A stretch of DNA of 64,000 nucleotides from CBDHHC01 sp965263345 (GTDB lineage: Bacteria > Pseudomonadota > Alphaproteobacteria > Rhizobiales > CBDHHC01), in contig CBDHHC010000024.1 in assembly GCA_965263345.1 (NCBI GenBank), forward strand, positions 310,001 through 374,000. The letters are read 5' to 3'. This document shows positions 50,390 to 59,600 of this stretch, piece by piece; position 1 is the first letter of the stretch, and the number at the start of each line of letters is the position of its first letter. Under the pieces are notes generated by a model. That model was not told where the DNA came from and did no database searches. It saw only the letters and a list, made by a program, of their open reading frames with translations. A program made the translations under genes and the position numbers.

Positions 50390-53077
50390 ATGAATATTGT
50401 CATTGTAGAATCAGCAGCTAAAGCTAAAACGATAAATAAATATCTTGGAAGCAATTATAAAGTCATTGCATCTTATGGGCATGTGAGGGACCTGCCCTCT
50501 AAAGATGGTGCTGTTGAGCCTGATAATGAATTTGAAATGCATTGGGATGTTGATTCCAAGTCATCTAAAATCTTAAAAGATATTACTCAAGCTGTTAAAA
50601 ATGCGGATAAACTTGTACTTGCAACTGACCCGGATCGTGAGGGAGAGGCAATCTCGTGGCATATTTTACAAGTTCTTGAAAAGAAAAAAGCTCTTAAAAA
50701 TGTAGAAATTGAGCGTGTTGCATTTAATGCTGTCACAAAGCAGGCAATTTTTGATGCTTTAGATCAACCCCGCGATATCGACATGCCGCTTGTTTCAGCG
50801 TATCTAGCTCGCAGGGCACTCGATTACCTTGTTGGATTCACACTCTCTCCCGTATTATGGAGAAAACTGCCAGGCTCTCGATCTGCTGGACGTGTTCAGT
50901 CTGTAGCCTTAAGGCTGATCTGTGAACGTGAGTTGGAAATCGAGATTTTTAAATCACAAGAATATTGGACCATAGAGACTGAATTAAAAACAGCTAAAGA
51001 TGATAAATTCCTAGCACGCCTCTATAGTGTCGAAGGAAAAAAGCTTGATAAATTCGGAATTCCAAATGAAACAGCTGCGATAGAATTAAAAACAGCTCTT
51101 AAAGGGGCTTCATACACTGTCTCTAAGATTGAAAGCAAAGCTCAAAAGCGTAATCCGTACCCTCCTTTTACAACATCTACACTCCAACAAGAAGCTTCGA
51201 GAAAACTTGGTTTTGGAGCGAAACAAACGATGCAAATTGCACAGAAGCTTTACGAGGGAATTGATATTGGTGGCGAAACGCAAGGCTTGATTACCTATAT
51301 GAGAACAGATGGCGTGCAGATTGTACCGGAAGCTGTGCAAGCCTGCCGTTCGGTTATCGGTAAAATGTATGGAGATAAATATATCCCAGAAAAGCCTCGG
51401 ATGTATAAAACAAAAGCTAAAAACGCTCAGGAAGCTCACGAGGCAGTCAGACCAACTGAATTAAGCAGACTGCCTAAAGATATTGAGAAATTCCTGAATA
51501 AAGATGAAGCAAAACTCTATCGATTAATCTGGCAAAGGACAATTGCCAGCCAGATGCAAAGTGCTGAATTTTTAAGAACCACAGCAGATATGTCAGTAGA
51601 AGGCAAAGATGGAAAAAATTACGGTGTCAGGGCCAATGGTTCTATCTTAAAGTTTGATGGCTTTCTAAAACTTTATGAAGAAAGCTTTGATGATAAGCAG
51701 GACGATGATGATAGTAGACGCTTACCTGCCTTGAGCGAAGGAGAGAATGTTTCTGATCAAAAGGTTGAATCAAAGCAACATTTCACTGAACCGCCCCCAC
51801 GTTTTACTGAAGCAAGTATTGTAAAGAGAATGGAAGAGCTTGGTATCGGGCGTCCTTCAACATATGCCTCTACTTTAAGTGTGCTTCAAGACCGTGAATA
51901 TGTACGACTCGATAAAAAACGCCTTATACCTGAAGACAAGGGGCGTTTGGTTACGGCATTTCTTGAAAATTTCTTTAAACGATATGTTCAATATGATTTC
52001 ACAGCGGGTTTAGAAGAACGTCTTGATTTAATCTCAGATGGAAAATTATTCTGGAAAGAAGTTTTAGAAGATTTTTGGAAAGATTTTACAGGAGCTGTAA
52101 ATGATATCAGTGATTTGCGCATCACTGAAGTGCTGGATACGCTTAATGAAGTCCTTGGGCCACACGTATTTCCTGAAAAAGAAGATGGGACAGATCCACG
52201 CCAGTGTCCTGCATGCGAAGACGGACGCATTGGTATTAAGGTCAGCAGTAAGTTCGGGGCTTTTATAGGCTGTACACGGTATCCTGATTGTAAATATACG
52301 AGACAGCTCTCAACCAATGGTGAAGAAGATACCTCAGCCATTCCGGCAGAAGGCAAAGAGATTGGGCACGTTCCTGAGACAGGACTGGCAATTACTCTCA
52401 AATCTGGTCGTTTTGGACCTTATCTACAAATAGAAGCAGCTAGTGAAGATGAAAAGGCAAAGAACGTATCCATTCCAAAGGGCTATGATGTCACGCAAAT
52501 GACTCTCGAATATGCTCTAAAGCTAATTGCATTACCAAGAATTGTTGGACAGCATCCAGAAACAGGAAAGGATATCCTTGCTGGCTTTGGACGTTATGGG
52601 CCTTATGTTCAGCACGAAAGAACTTACGCAACATTAGAAAGCCCTGAAGATGTTTTTACAGTTGGTCTTAATAGAGCTGTCACTCTTATAGCAGAAAAGA
52701 AGACTTCTGGTAGAGGGGCGAAAGCAGAACCTCTTAAAACGCTAGGAGATCACCCAGAGCTTGGCGGTCCTATTGAAATTATGGACGGAAGATATGGACC
52801 TTATGCGAAACATGGGAAAATAAATGCGACGCTACCAAAGTCTTCAAGCCCTGATGCCATTACCTTAGAAGAAGCCGTTGCATTAATTAATGCGAAAGCT
52901 GAAAAAGCTGGTAAAACCAAGAAAAAAACGGCGAGCAAAAAAACGACGAGCAAAACTAAGAAGGCAGACGAAAAAAGTACTAAAGAGGATGCGAAAGAAA
53001 CAAAAACGAAGTCCACAAAAACAAAAAAAACAACGACAAGAACAAAGAAAGCCACAAAAGCAAAAGCTGCTGGCTAG
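50390..53077 (+). CDS. topA: DNA topoisomerase I
   Basis: The 895-residue type IA enzyme starts MNIVIVESAAKAKTINKYLG (TOPRIM), with DPDREGEAISWHI and the active-site Tyr303 in LITYMRTDGVQI, and GIGRPSTYASTLSVLQDREY. One four-Cys zinc ribbon (CPACEDGRIGIK...CTRYPDCKYTR) follows at about 605-645, then Gly-rich repeats (SGRFGPYLQ, FGRYGPYVQHE, DGRYGPYAKHG) and a Lys/Thr-rich tail of about 60 residues. It relaxes negative supercoils. ATG at 50390 matches the family start; TTG at 50375 is discounted. It heads topA-rnr-DUF983. Confidence 0.97.
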   Translation: MNIVIVESAAKAKTINKYLGSNYKVIASYGHVRDLPSKDGAVEPDNEFEMHWDVDSKSSKILKDITQAVKNADKLVLATDPDREGEAISWHILQVLEKKKALKNVEIERVAFNAVTKQAIFDALDQPRDIDMPLVSAYLARRALDYLVGFTLSPVLWRKLPGSRSAGRVQSVALRLICERELEIEIFKSQEYWTIETELKTAKDDKFLARLYSVEGKKLDKFGIPNETAAIELKTALKGASYTVSKIESKAQKRNPYPPFTTSTLQQEASRKLGFGAKQTMQIAQKLYEGIDIGGETQGLITYMRTDGVQIVPEAVQACRSVIGKMYGDKYIPEKPRMYKTKAKNAQEAHEAVRPTELSRLPKDIEKFLNKDEAKLYRLIWQRTIASQMQSAEFLRTTADMSVEGKDGKNYGVRANGSILKFDGFLKLYEESFDDKQDDDDSRRLPALSEGENVSDQKVESKQHFTEPPPRFTEASIVKRMEELGIGRPSTYASTLSVLQDREYVRLDKKRLIPEDKGRLVTAFLENFFKRYVQYDFTAGLEERLDLISDGKLFWKEVLEDFWKDFTGAVNDISDLRITEVLDTLNEVLGPHVFPEKEDGTDPRQCPACEDGRIGIKVSSKFGAFIGCTRYPDCKYTRQLSTNGEEDTSAIPAEGKEIGHVPETGLAITLKSGRFGPYLQIEAASEDEKAKNVSIPKGYDVTQMTLEYALKLIALPRIVGQHPETGKDILAGFGRYGPYVQHERTYATLESPEDVFTVGLNRAVTLIAEKKTSGRGAKAEPLKTLGDHPELGGPIEIMDGRYGPYAKHGKINATLPKSSSPDAITLEEAVALINAKAEKAGKTKKKTASKKTTSKTKKADEKSTKEDAKETKTKSTKTKKTTTRTKKATKAKAAG

Positions 53078-53090
53078 AGAGATATGATCC

Positions 53091-55382
53091 GTGTCCGCGA
53101 AAAAAAGTAGCCACAAGAAGGCAAAACCTAGAGGGCTACCTTCGAAAGAAGAAATCATTGCATTCATACAAAATGCCAATGATAAAATTGGTAAGCGTGA
53201 AATTGCCAGAGCCTTTAATATTAAAGGGGATCAAAGAAAAGATCTAAAAGCACTTCTTAATGAGATGACAGAAGAAGGGCTTATTGCAGGAAATCGCAAG
53301 CGTTTTGAACAACCTGGTAAACTTCCATCAGTTGCAGTACTTGATATTATTGGGCTTGATGAACATGGAGATACCTTCGCTAAGCCTGTCTATTGGAACT
53401 CCGAAGAATATGGAGAAGCTCCAAAAGTTCTTATGAAAGATCGGCCTGGACATAAAAAATCTGAAGGAACAGATCTACCAGGAGTCGGGTCTCGTATTCT
53501 CGCTCGTATTACTAAATTTAAAGCAGAACATCCCAACCATTATATATACTCTGCTCATATTATAAGGAAGCTCAATAAAAATACACGAAGGCTATTGGGC
53601 ATATACAAGGTCGTTGATAATCGCGGCGGCATCATAGAGCCAATTGATAAAAAACAACTCCGTGAATGGCCTGTCCCTAAAGGCGATGAAAAAGAGGCAA
53701 CGGATGGAGAGTTAGTTCGCTTTGAAACACAAAAAGCAGGACGTTTTGGTTTTGAAAAAGCGAAAATAATTGAGTGTTTAGGAAACCCTGATGACCAAAG
53801 AGCCGTTAGTCTGATCGCTATTCATGCTCATGGCATTCGAGATAGTTTCTATGATGATGTTTTAAGCGAAACTGAAGAATTGCAGGAGTGTGAACTAGGT
53901 CACCGTGAAGACCTAAGGAACATTCCTTTAATTACGATTGATCCTGCAGATGCAAGGGATCATGATGATGCTGTATGGGCACAAAAAGATGATGATCCAA
54001 CAAATTTTGATGGTTGGATTGTCTATGTTGCTATTGCGGATGTTGCTTCTTATGTATGCAATGATACTGCAATAGATATTGAAGCTAGAAAACGTGGAAA
54101 CTCAACATATTTTCCAGACCGCGTTGTGCCAATGCTACCTGAACGCATTTCAAATGATTTATGTTCATTACGTTTTGGAGAAGATCGCCCCTGTCTTGCA
54201 GTACGAATGGTATTTGATAAAACAGGTCATAAAAAGGGGCATCGTTTTATCAGAGGGTTTATGCGTTCTGCAGCTAAGCTCTCATACGAACAGGCTCAAA
54301 ATGCGATTAACGGTAAAATAGATGAGATTACAGAGCCTTTAATTGAGCCAATATTAAAACCTTTATGGGGCGCATATGAAGCATGCCAAAATGCTAGAAA
54401 CAAGCGTGCCCCTCTAGAATTAGACCTTCCAGAACGAAAAATAATACTCAATAAAGCTGGTAAGGTTTCTGAAATCCGTATTCCAGAACGCCTTGATGCA
54501 CATAAATTGATCGAAGAATTTATGATTCAAGCAAATGTTGCAGCTGCGGAAGAACTTGAGAAACATAAGATACCCTTTATCTATAGGGTTCATGATGCTC
54601 CTTCCGAAGAGAAGGTTATTGCCCTATCAGATTTTCTTGCCACCATAGACCTGAAAGTTGCTAAAGGCACCACACTTAGACCAGATCATTTCAATAAAAT
54701 TCTACAAGAGACCAAAGAGAGTGCTTACTCTCACATGGTAAGTGAAATAGTTTTGAGAACACAATCTCAAGCAGAGTATACCCCAGAAAATGCAGGGCAT
54801 TTTGGATTGAACTTAAGACGTTACGCTCATTTCACATCCCCAATTCGTAGATATGCAGATCTTATTGTTCATCGTTGCTTGATAAGAGCACTGGGGTTTG
54901 GTGAAGATGGTATAACAGATGCTGAGATTGAAACCTTAATACAAATTGCTCAAGAGATTTCTGATCTAGAACGTAAATCAATGGCGGCTGAAAGAGATAC
55001 AATTGACCGTTTGGTCTCTTCATATTTATCTGAACATATTGGAACGAATTTTTCAGGACGTATATCTGGCGTCACACGCAGTGGTTTGTTTGTACGCCTA
55101 CTAGAGTCTGGAGCTGATGGTTTTGTACCTGTTGCAACAATGGCGAATGATTATTATTTTTTTGATGAAGCGCGCAAATCATTAGTTGGTGAAAAAACAG
55201 GGCTTAGTTATCGCTTGGGTGAAATGGTAGATGTACGTTTGGTAGAAGTCATGCCCAGCGCTGGGGCGATACGCTTTGAATTATTAAGCCAAGGTAAGTC
55301 CATTTCTAAAAAAGGGGCAAATACAAAGAAGAAAACCACGAAAAGGACAACTTTACGTAAAGTGAAAAAACTTAAAAAGTGA
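53091..55382 (+). CDS. rnr: Ribonuclease R
   Basis: The 763-residue RNase II/R exonuclease has an N-terminal helix-turn-helix (about 15-70), cold-shock domains, and the RNB core with LITIDPADARDHDDAVWA (catalytic Asp cluster). GFMRSAAKLSYEQAQNAI, HFTSPIRRYADLIVHR and a C-terminal S1 domain follow, then a basic Lys/Thr-rich tail. It degrades structured RNA 3' to 5'. GTG at 53091 follows topA by 13 bases, with GAGAGA upstream; an ATG at 53084 in another frame stops after eight codons. Confidence 0.96.
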   Translation: MSAKKSSHKKAKPRGLPSKEEIIAFIQNANDKIGKREIARAFNIKGDQRKDLKALLNEMTEEGLIAGNRKRFEQPGKLPSVAVLDIIGLDEHGDTFAKPVYWNSEEYGEAPKVLMKDRPGHKKSEGTDLPGVGSRILARITKFKAEHPNHYIYSAHIIRKLNKNTRRLLGIYKVVDNRGGIIEPIDKKQLREWPVPKGDEKEATDGELVRFETQKAGRFGFEKAKIIECLGNPDDQRAVSLIAIHAHGIRDSFYDDVLSETEELQECELGHREDLRNIPLITIDPADARDHDDAVWAQKDDDPTNFDGWIVYVAIADVASYVCNDTAIDIEARKRGNSTYFPDRVVPMLPERISNDLCSLRFGEDRPCLAVRMVFDKTGHKKGHRFIRGFMRSAAKLSYEQAQNAINGKIDEITEPLIEPILKPLWGAYEACQNARNKRAPLELDLPERKIILNKAGKVSEIRIPERLDAHKLIEEFMIQANVAAAEELEKHKIPFIYRVHDAPSEEKVIALSDFLATIDLKVAKGTTLRPDHFNKILQETKESAYSHMVSEIVLRTQSQAEYTPENAGHFGLNLRRYAHFTSPIRRYADLIVHRCLIRALGFGEDGITDAEIETLIQIAQEISDLERKSMAAERDTIDRLVSSYLSEHIGTNFSGRISGVTRSGLFVRLLESGADGFVPVATMANDYYFFDEARKSLVGEKTGLSYRLGEMVDVRLVEVMPSAGAIRFELLSQGKSISKKGANTKKKTTKRTTLRKVKKLKK

Positions 55383-55389
55383 GCTCTAG

Positions 55390-55830
55390 ATGGCCATGAA
55401 CAACGACAAAGACCCCGATTTACAATATAATTTCTCTCATGGAGATAAAAGGTCGATAGTCAAGGCCATGTGGTATGGAAGTAAAGGACAATGCCCATCA
55501 TGCGGAGATGGTGCCCTTTTTTCAAAATATTTAAAAGTGAATAATAATTGCCCAAATTGCCAAGAAGAGCTATTTCATCACCAGGCAGACGATGCCCCAC
55601 CCTATTTCACAATTTTAATTTTGGGACATATCATTGTTCCAATAGTCATTGCTGTTGAGTCGACATGGCAACCTCCTTTATGGTTGCATGCCCTTATATG
55701 GTTTCCAACTACAATTGCTCTCTCTCTTGTTTTTTTACAAATAACAAAAGGTGCAATTATTGGCCTTCAATGGGCTCTTAAAATGCATGGATTTGACAAT
55801 GATTTAAAAAAAAATCAGCACATGAACTGA
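55390..55830 (+). CDS. DUF983 membrane protein
   Basis: The 146-residue protein has a zinc-ribbon-like CPSCGDGALFSKYL...CPNCQEEL (about 37-65) followed by ADDAPPYFTILILGHIIVP and two membrane helices, the DUF983 layout common in alphaproteobacteria. Function is unknown. Its place directly after rnr (7 bases) is conserved in this class. Confidence 0.92.
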   Translation: MAMNNDKDPDLQYNFSHGDKRSIVKAMWYGSKGQCPSCGDGALFSKYLKVNNNCPNCQEELFHHQADDAPPYFTILILGHIIVPIVIAVESTWQPPLWLHALIWFPTTIALSLVFLQITKGAIIGLQWALKMHGFDNDLKKNQHMN

Positions 55831-56170
55831 CAATAAAATAATCATTCTCATGCAAAGTGTTGCTTTTTTACAACTTGCAACAATTTCTCAATTTGTACTA
55901 TTGAAACTAAAACTTCTCAATATTACATGACAAGCAATGTGTGTTTATCAATTACGAAGCATATGTTTTTAAATGTTAAATTTGATAAATTTATTTTTTC
56001 TATAATTTTTTTTCAAGCAACGCATATAATTTTAGTTGAATTGATTTTTTAAAATTACATTTTAAGTTGTGTAAAAACAAAGACTTTATCCGTCAGTTTT
56101 ATCTAGAAAAAATGAAAAAAATTCTTTATTTTTCATAATAATATTTTCTAAATTTAAATTAGGTGAATTC
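55831..56170. other. Intergenic region upstream of the TAXI-type gene
   Basis: The 340 bases are extremely AT-rich with long A and T tracts, presumably the promoter of the 56171 gene. Nothing else is recognised. Confidence 0.4.
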
Positions 56171-57448
56171 ATGAATTGTTTTAATAATATCATCTTAAAG
56201 TGCGTTTTATTTTTCTTGTTATTTCTTGTCTCTATACTTAGTCCAAAGAGCTATGCTGATAAGTCTCAGCATGAAACAATCAAGCTCGCCCAAAATATTT
56301 CGGCTCCAGGACATATCATCAACTTAAACGATAACAATAATTCGACCACAAGTAGTTCTACATTTATTGAACGCGAAGACATTATAAAAAAGGAAATGAA
56401 TGAATGGACACTAGGATTGGCATCAGGCCGAAGAGAGAGTACATCAACTCGTTTTGCTGAAGAGCTCTCAAGTGTTTTAGATGATGGAAATAAAATGTAT
56501 GTACTGCCAATTATAACGCGAGGGACAGCCTCAAATATTGAAGCGCTATTGTATATGAAAGGCATGGACCTGGCGGTGATAAATGCTGATATTTTTGAGC
56601 ATTATAAAAAGCAGATCACAAACATTGAAAACCGTATCAATTATATCACACAGCTGTTTTTATCTGAAGTTCATATTATAGCCAGACCAGAAATTAAAAA
56701 AATTGAAGACCTGCGTGGAAAGACAATAAACTTCAATTCCAAAGGAACTGCTGCATCTTTTTCTGGGCCAAAGATCTTCGATCTGCTGGGCATTAAAGTC
56801 AAAGAAAAATACCTTCCACAGGCTTTTGCAATTAAGGAAATGATGGTGGATGATGAAATCTCTGCAACTATTTATGTAACTGGAAAACCAATTAATTTCT
56901 TAAGATATAACAATTGGCCAAAAGGTTTCCATTTGTTACCGATTGAATATAATGCAAAGCTTCTGGATCAATATTTACCGACCACGATAAAAAAAAGTGA
57001 TTACCCTGATTTGATTACCAATAAAGAAGGCATCACTACAATTGCAGTTCCAACAATTCTTGCTGCATATAATTGGAAAAAAAATACTAAGAGATATCAG
57101 AAGGTTAAACGTTTTGTGAATTATATATTCCAAAGATGGGAGACATTGCGCAAACCACCTTTTGACGAAAAATGGCGTGAAATAAATCTTAGTGCAAACA
57201 TCACGGGTTGGAAAAGATTGCCAATAGTAACAGAATATTTAAAGCGTGTTCAGAATGTAAAAGTGAGTACCAAACCCAAAAATGTTGATGTTCCTAAATA
57301 CGCTAATGTTGATACCAAATTAAAACGTGCCTATGATCGTTTTTTAAAAAGTTACGCAAAGGCAAATGATATAAAAACATTCACAGCCAAACAAAAAGAA
57401 ACATTGTTTGTACAATTTTACAAATTTTGGAAAGAAACTGGCCGTTAA
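56171..57448 (+). CDS. TAXI-family periplasmic solute-binding protein (orphan)
   Basis: The 425-residue protein has a Sec signal (about 1-29, VSILSPKSYA) and a TAXI/NMT1-like binding core: WTLGLASGRRESTSTRFAEE, the LPIITRGTASNIEALLYMKG segment, DLAVINADIF, VHIIARPEIKKIEDLRGKTI, and NFNSKGTAASFSGPKIFDLLG. TAXI proteins usually feed a DctQM-fused TRAP permease, but none is encoded nearby, so it may be a signalling or scavenging receptor. The C-terminal 90 residues (about 335-425) go beyond the core and are Lys-rich and helical. Likely paired with the next gene. Confidence 0.82.
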   Translation: MNCFNNIILKCVLFFLLFLVSILSPKSYADKSQHETIKLAQNISAPGHIINLNDNNNSTTSSSTFIEREDIIKKEMNEWTLGLASGRRESTSTRFAEELSSVLDDGNKMYVLPIITRGTASNIEALLYMKGMDLAVINADIFEHYKKQITNIENRINYITQLFLSEVHIIARPEIKKIEDLRGKTINFNSKGTAASFSGPKIFDLLGIKVKEKYLPQAFAIKEMMVDDEISATIYVTGKPINFLRYNNWPKGFHLLPIEYNAKLLDQYLPTTIKKSDYPDLITNKEGITTIAVPTILAAYNWKKNTKRYQKVKRFVNYIFQRWETLRKPPFDEKWREINLSANITGWKRLPIVTEYLKRVQNVKVSTKPKNVDVPKYANVDTKLKRAYDRFLKSYAKANDIKTFTAKQKETLFVQFYKFWKETGR

Positions 57449-57649
57449 CCATCTTGCTTAATGAACAATTAAAGGATTGTGTCTTTAAATTTGAGGCATA
57501 GACTAATTCTTCATATTATTGCAGGTTTGAACATAGATATTCTGGAATATTACAAAGTTGTGCCATAATAACGTTACAACTTTTTCATTTAATGTGATAA
57601 ATTGAATTTAAAATCTGAAATTGTTTATTGGACTCAAGGAGTTCATAGT

Positions 57650-58600
57650 ATGAGAACCATTAACAAAACAATAAATACAAAAATCCTTTTAAGCGGCCTT
57701 ATATTATCATTGATTTTTGTCGCTACGACAAAAATCAATTATGCGAATGCCAGCACTAATCAAAATTTATGGTCAGCTGAAGTAAAAAAAGAAAAGGGGT
57801 TCGAGGTATCTAATTTGGTTGGTGAAGCAGGAAAACAACTTAAAATTGATATCAGACTTCCTTCTAGAAAATACGATAAAAACAGTTCGATGACATTTTA
57901 CGGACTACCTGACAAGATTATTCTATCTTCAGGAGTGCGCAAAGCAAAAATATGGATTGTTCCAGTAAGAAAATTAAAGAAACTCACTTTAATTGCACCA
58001 AGTAACTTTAGAGGCCGGTTTGAATCTGCTGCAATATTAAGGCGTCCAAATGGGAAAGTTATTGAGGGGCAGAGATTTATAGTCGATATTGTAAAGCAGA
58101 CTGTAAAGAAAAGACCCAAAAAACCAATTAAAGTTGTCAGAAATATACCTGAAAATAAAATCAGGGATACAAGCAAAGTTGTTTCTAAAAGACCTAAACA
58201 GAATCAAAAAGACGAAAAAAAGGTAGCGGCTTTATCTCCTAAACATCAAAGCCCAGGCGCAACAAAAGAGCCCCCAGTTAAAGCGAAGAAAGTAAAGCGA
58301 AGCAAAATTAATCTACCAGTAGAACTTGTTTCGAGTTTGCTAAAAAAAGGGAAAGCTCTCCTAAAAGATGGTAATATTATAGCAGCAAGAGAAACTTTTA
58401 AATTTCTTGCATCGCGTGGTCATTCTGAAAGTGCTTATATAATTGGAACAACATATGACCCCGAAGAGTTTAAAAATTTTGATACCCAGGGAATAGAACC
58501 AGATCTTACTAAAGCCAAAGAATGGTATTCAAAAGCAGCTGATATGGGTAACACCAAAGCAGCACAGATAATACAAAACCGCAAAAATGCTGGGCTTTAA
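57650..58600 (+). CDS. Exported protein with C-terminal Sel1/TPR-like repeats
   Basis: After a signal peptide (LLSGLILSLIFVATTKINYA, about 13-32), the 316-residue protein has a beta-rich segment (about 40-150), a Lys/Pro-rich linker (about 155-230) and two Sel1-like helical repeats (GKALLKDGNIIAARETFKFL, then AKEWYSKAADMGNTKAAQII). Such modules mediate protein contacts. ATG at 57650 with AAGGAG 8 bases upstream is chosen over TTG at 57602. It follows the TAXI gene by about 200 bases, so the two may function together in the periplasm. Otherwise unrecognised. Confidence 0.72.
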   Translation: MRTINKTINTKILLSGLILSLIFVATTKINYANASTNQNLWSAEVKKEKGFEVSNLVGEAGKQLKIDIRLPSRKYDKNSSMTFYGLPDKIILSSGVRKAKIWIVPVRKLKKLTLIAPSNFRGRFESAAILRRPNGKVIEGQRFIVDIVKQTVKKRPKKPIKVVRNIPENKIRDTSKVVSKRPKQNQKDEKKVAALSPKHQSPGATKEPPVKAKKVKRSKINLPVELVSSLLKKGKALLKDGNIIAARETFKFLASRGHSESAYIIGTTYDPEEFKNFDTQGIEPDLTKAKEWYSKAADMGNTKAAQIIQNRKNAGL

Positions 58601-58688
58601 AAACGTGATATGCTAGGACAAATACCTATATCTATATATCAAAGATATAGGTATATTCGTTAAACTCCTTACTTTTAAGAGATTACTA

Positions 58689-59408
58689 GTGTCTCAATTA
58701 CTTAGTGATAGTTGCCCTTCCCCTTTTTCTGATATACCACAAGATGCCAGCTCTCTTATCATTATAGATGACCAAGGACCTTCCTCACGCTTTTTGATGG
58801 GACTCAGAAATAAAAACCTTTCCTTTATGCCAAATAAATATGTTTTTCCAGGAGGTAAGGTTGAAACAGATGATTTAAATTTAACGACGACAGATGATTT
58901 AAGTAAGAGAGATAAGCTCTTACTGTCTATGAAAACGAGTACTGCAATCTGTGAACAAATGATTAGAGGTCTTGCCTTAGCTGCTATTAGAGAAACATAT
59001 GAAGAAACTGGTAATATAGTTGGCAAACCAAACATTAATGAGAACATTCCACAGAATTCAAGCTGGAATGCCTTTTATTCTCAGAATGTAATACCATCAT
59101 TATCTTTTGTTAAGTTTTGTGGACGAGCTATTACCCCAGAAAATAATGTAAGGCGGTATGATACTCGTTTTTTCTGTACTCATGCTAAATATATTGCAAA
59201 ATCTACTCTATTTCGCGCAGGAGAATTTGATCATATCAAATGGCTTACATTTGAACAGACACTGCAACACCCTTTACCAAACATTACAAGGAATATTCTT
59301 CAAAAGGTTTATGAAGGGTTATACCAAGGTGATTTATTCTCAGACAAGTTTCAAGTTCCTTTCTACTACACACAAAACAATAATTTCAAAAATGAATTAC
59401 TTTTGTGA
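58689..59408 (+). CDS. NUDIX hydrolase
   Basis: The 239-residue protein has a split Nudix box: YVFPGGKVETDDLN, an insertion of about 30 residues, then RGLALAAIRETYEETGNIVG with the R-E-x2-E-E-x-G metal site. The insertion is typical of the NUDT19/CoA-diphosphatase-like alphaproteobacterial group encoded near rnr and rpmG. It would hydrolyse a nucleoside diphosphate derivative; the substrate is unknown. GTG start with AAGAGA about 8 bases upstream. Confidence 0.87.
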   Translation: MSQLLSDSCPSPFSDIPQDASSLIIIDDQGPSSRFLMGLRNKNLSFMPNKYVFPGGKVETDDLNLTTTDDLSKRDKLLLSMKTSTAICEQMIRGLALAAIRETYEETGNIVGKPNINENIPQNSSWNAFYSQNVIPSLSFVKFCGRAITPENNVRRYDTRFFCTHAKYIAKSTLFRAGEFDHIKWLTFEQTLQHPLPNITRNILQKVYEGLYQGDLFSDKFQVPFYYTQNNNFKNELLL

Positions 59409-59600
59409 AAACAAGTCAACAACTTGAGTAAAGTTAAACTTTTATACCTATAAAATTAGGTTATTGAAAGTATTAAACTTTTATTCCTAATATTAGGCTC
59501 GATATTAATTTAAATCACTTAATATTAATTTGTTTCATCTAATATATGACCTAGTTAAGCTGGAGTTAATATTCACATAGACATTTTTGGGTCTGATCCT

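Noticed and set aside
52883..53179. Cys/Phe-rich minus-strand frame opposite the topA tail
   Set aside because: Complement of the Lys-rich coding tail of topA.
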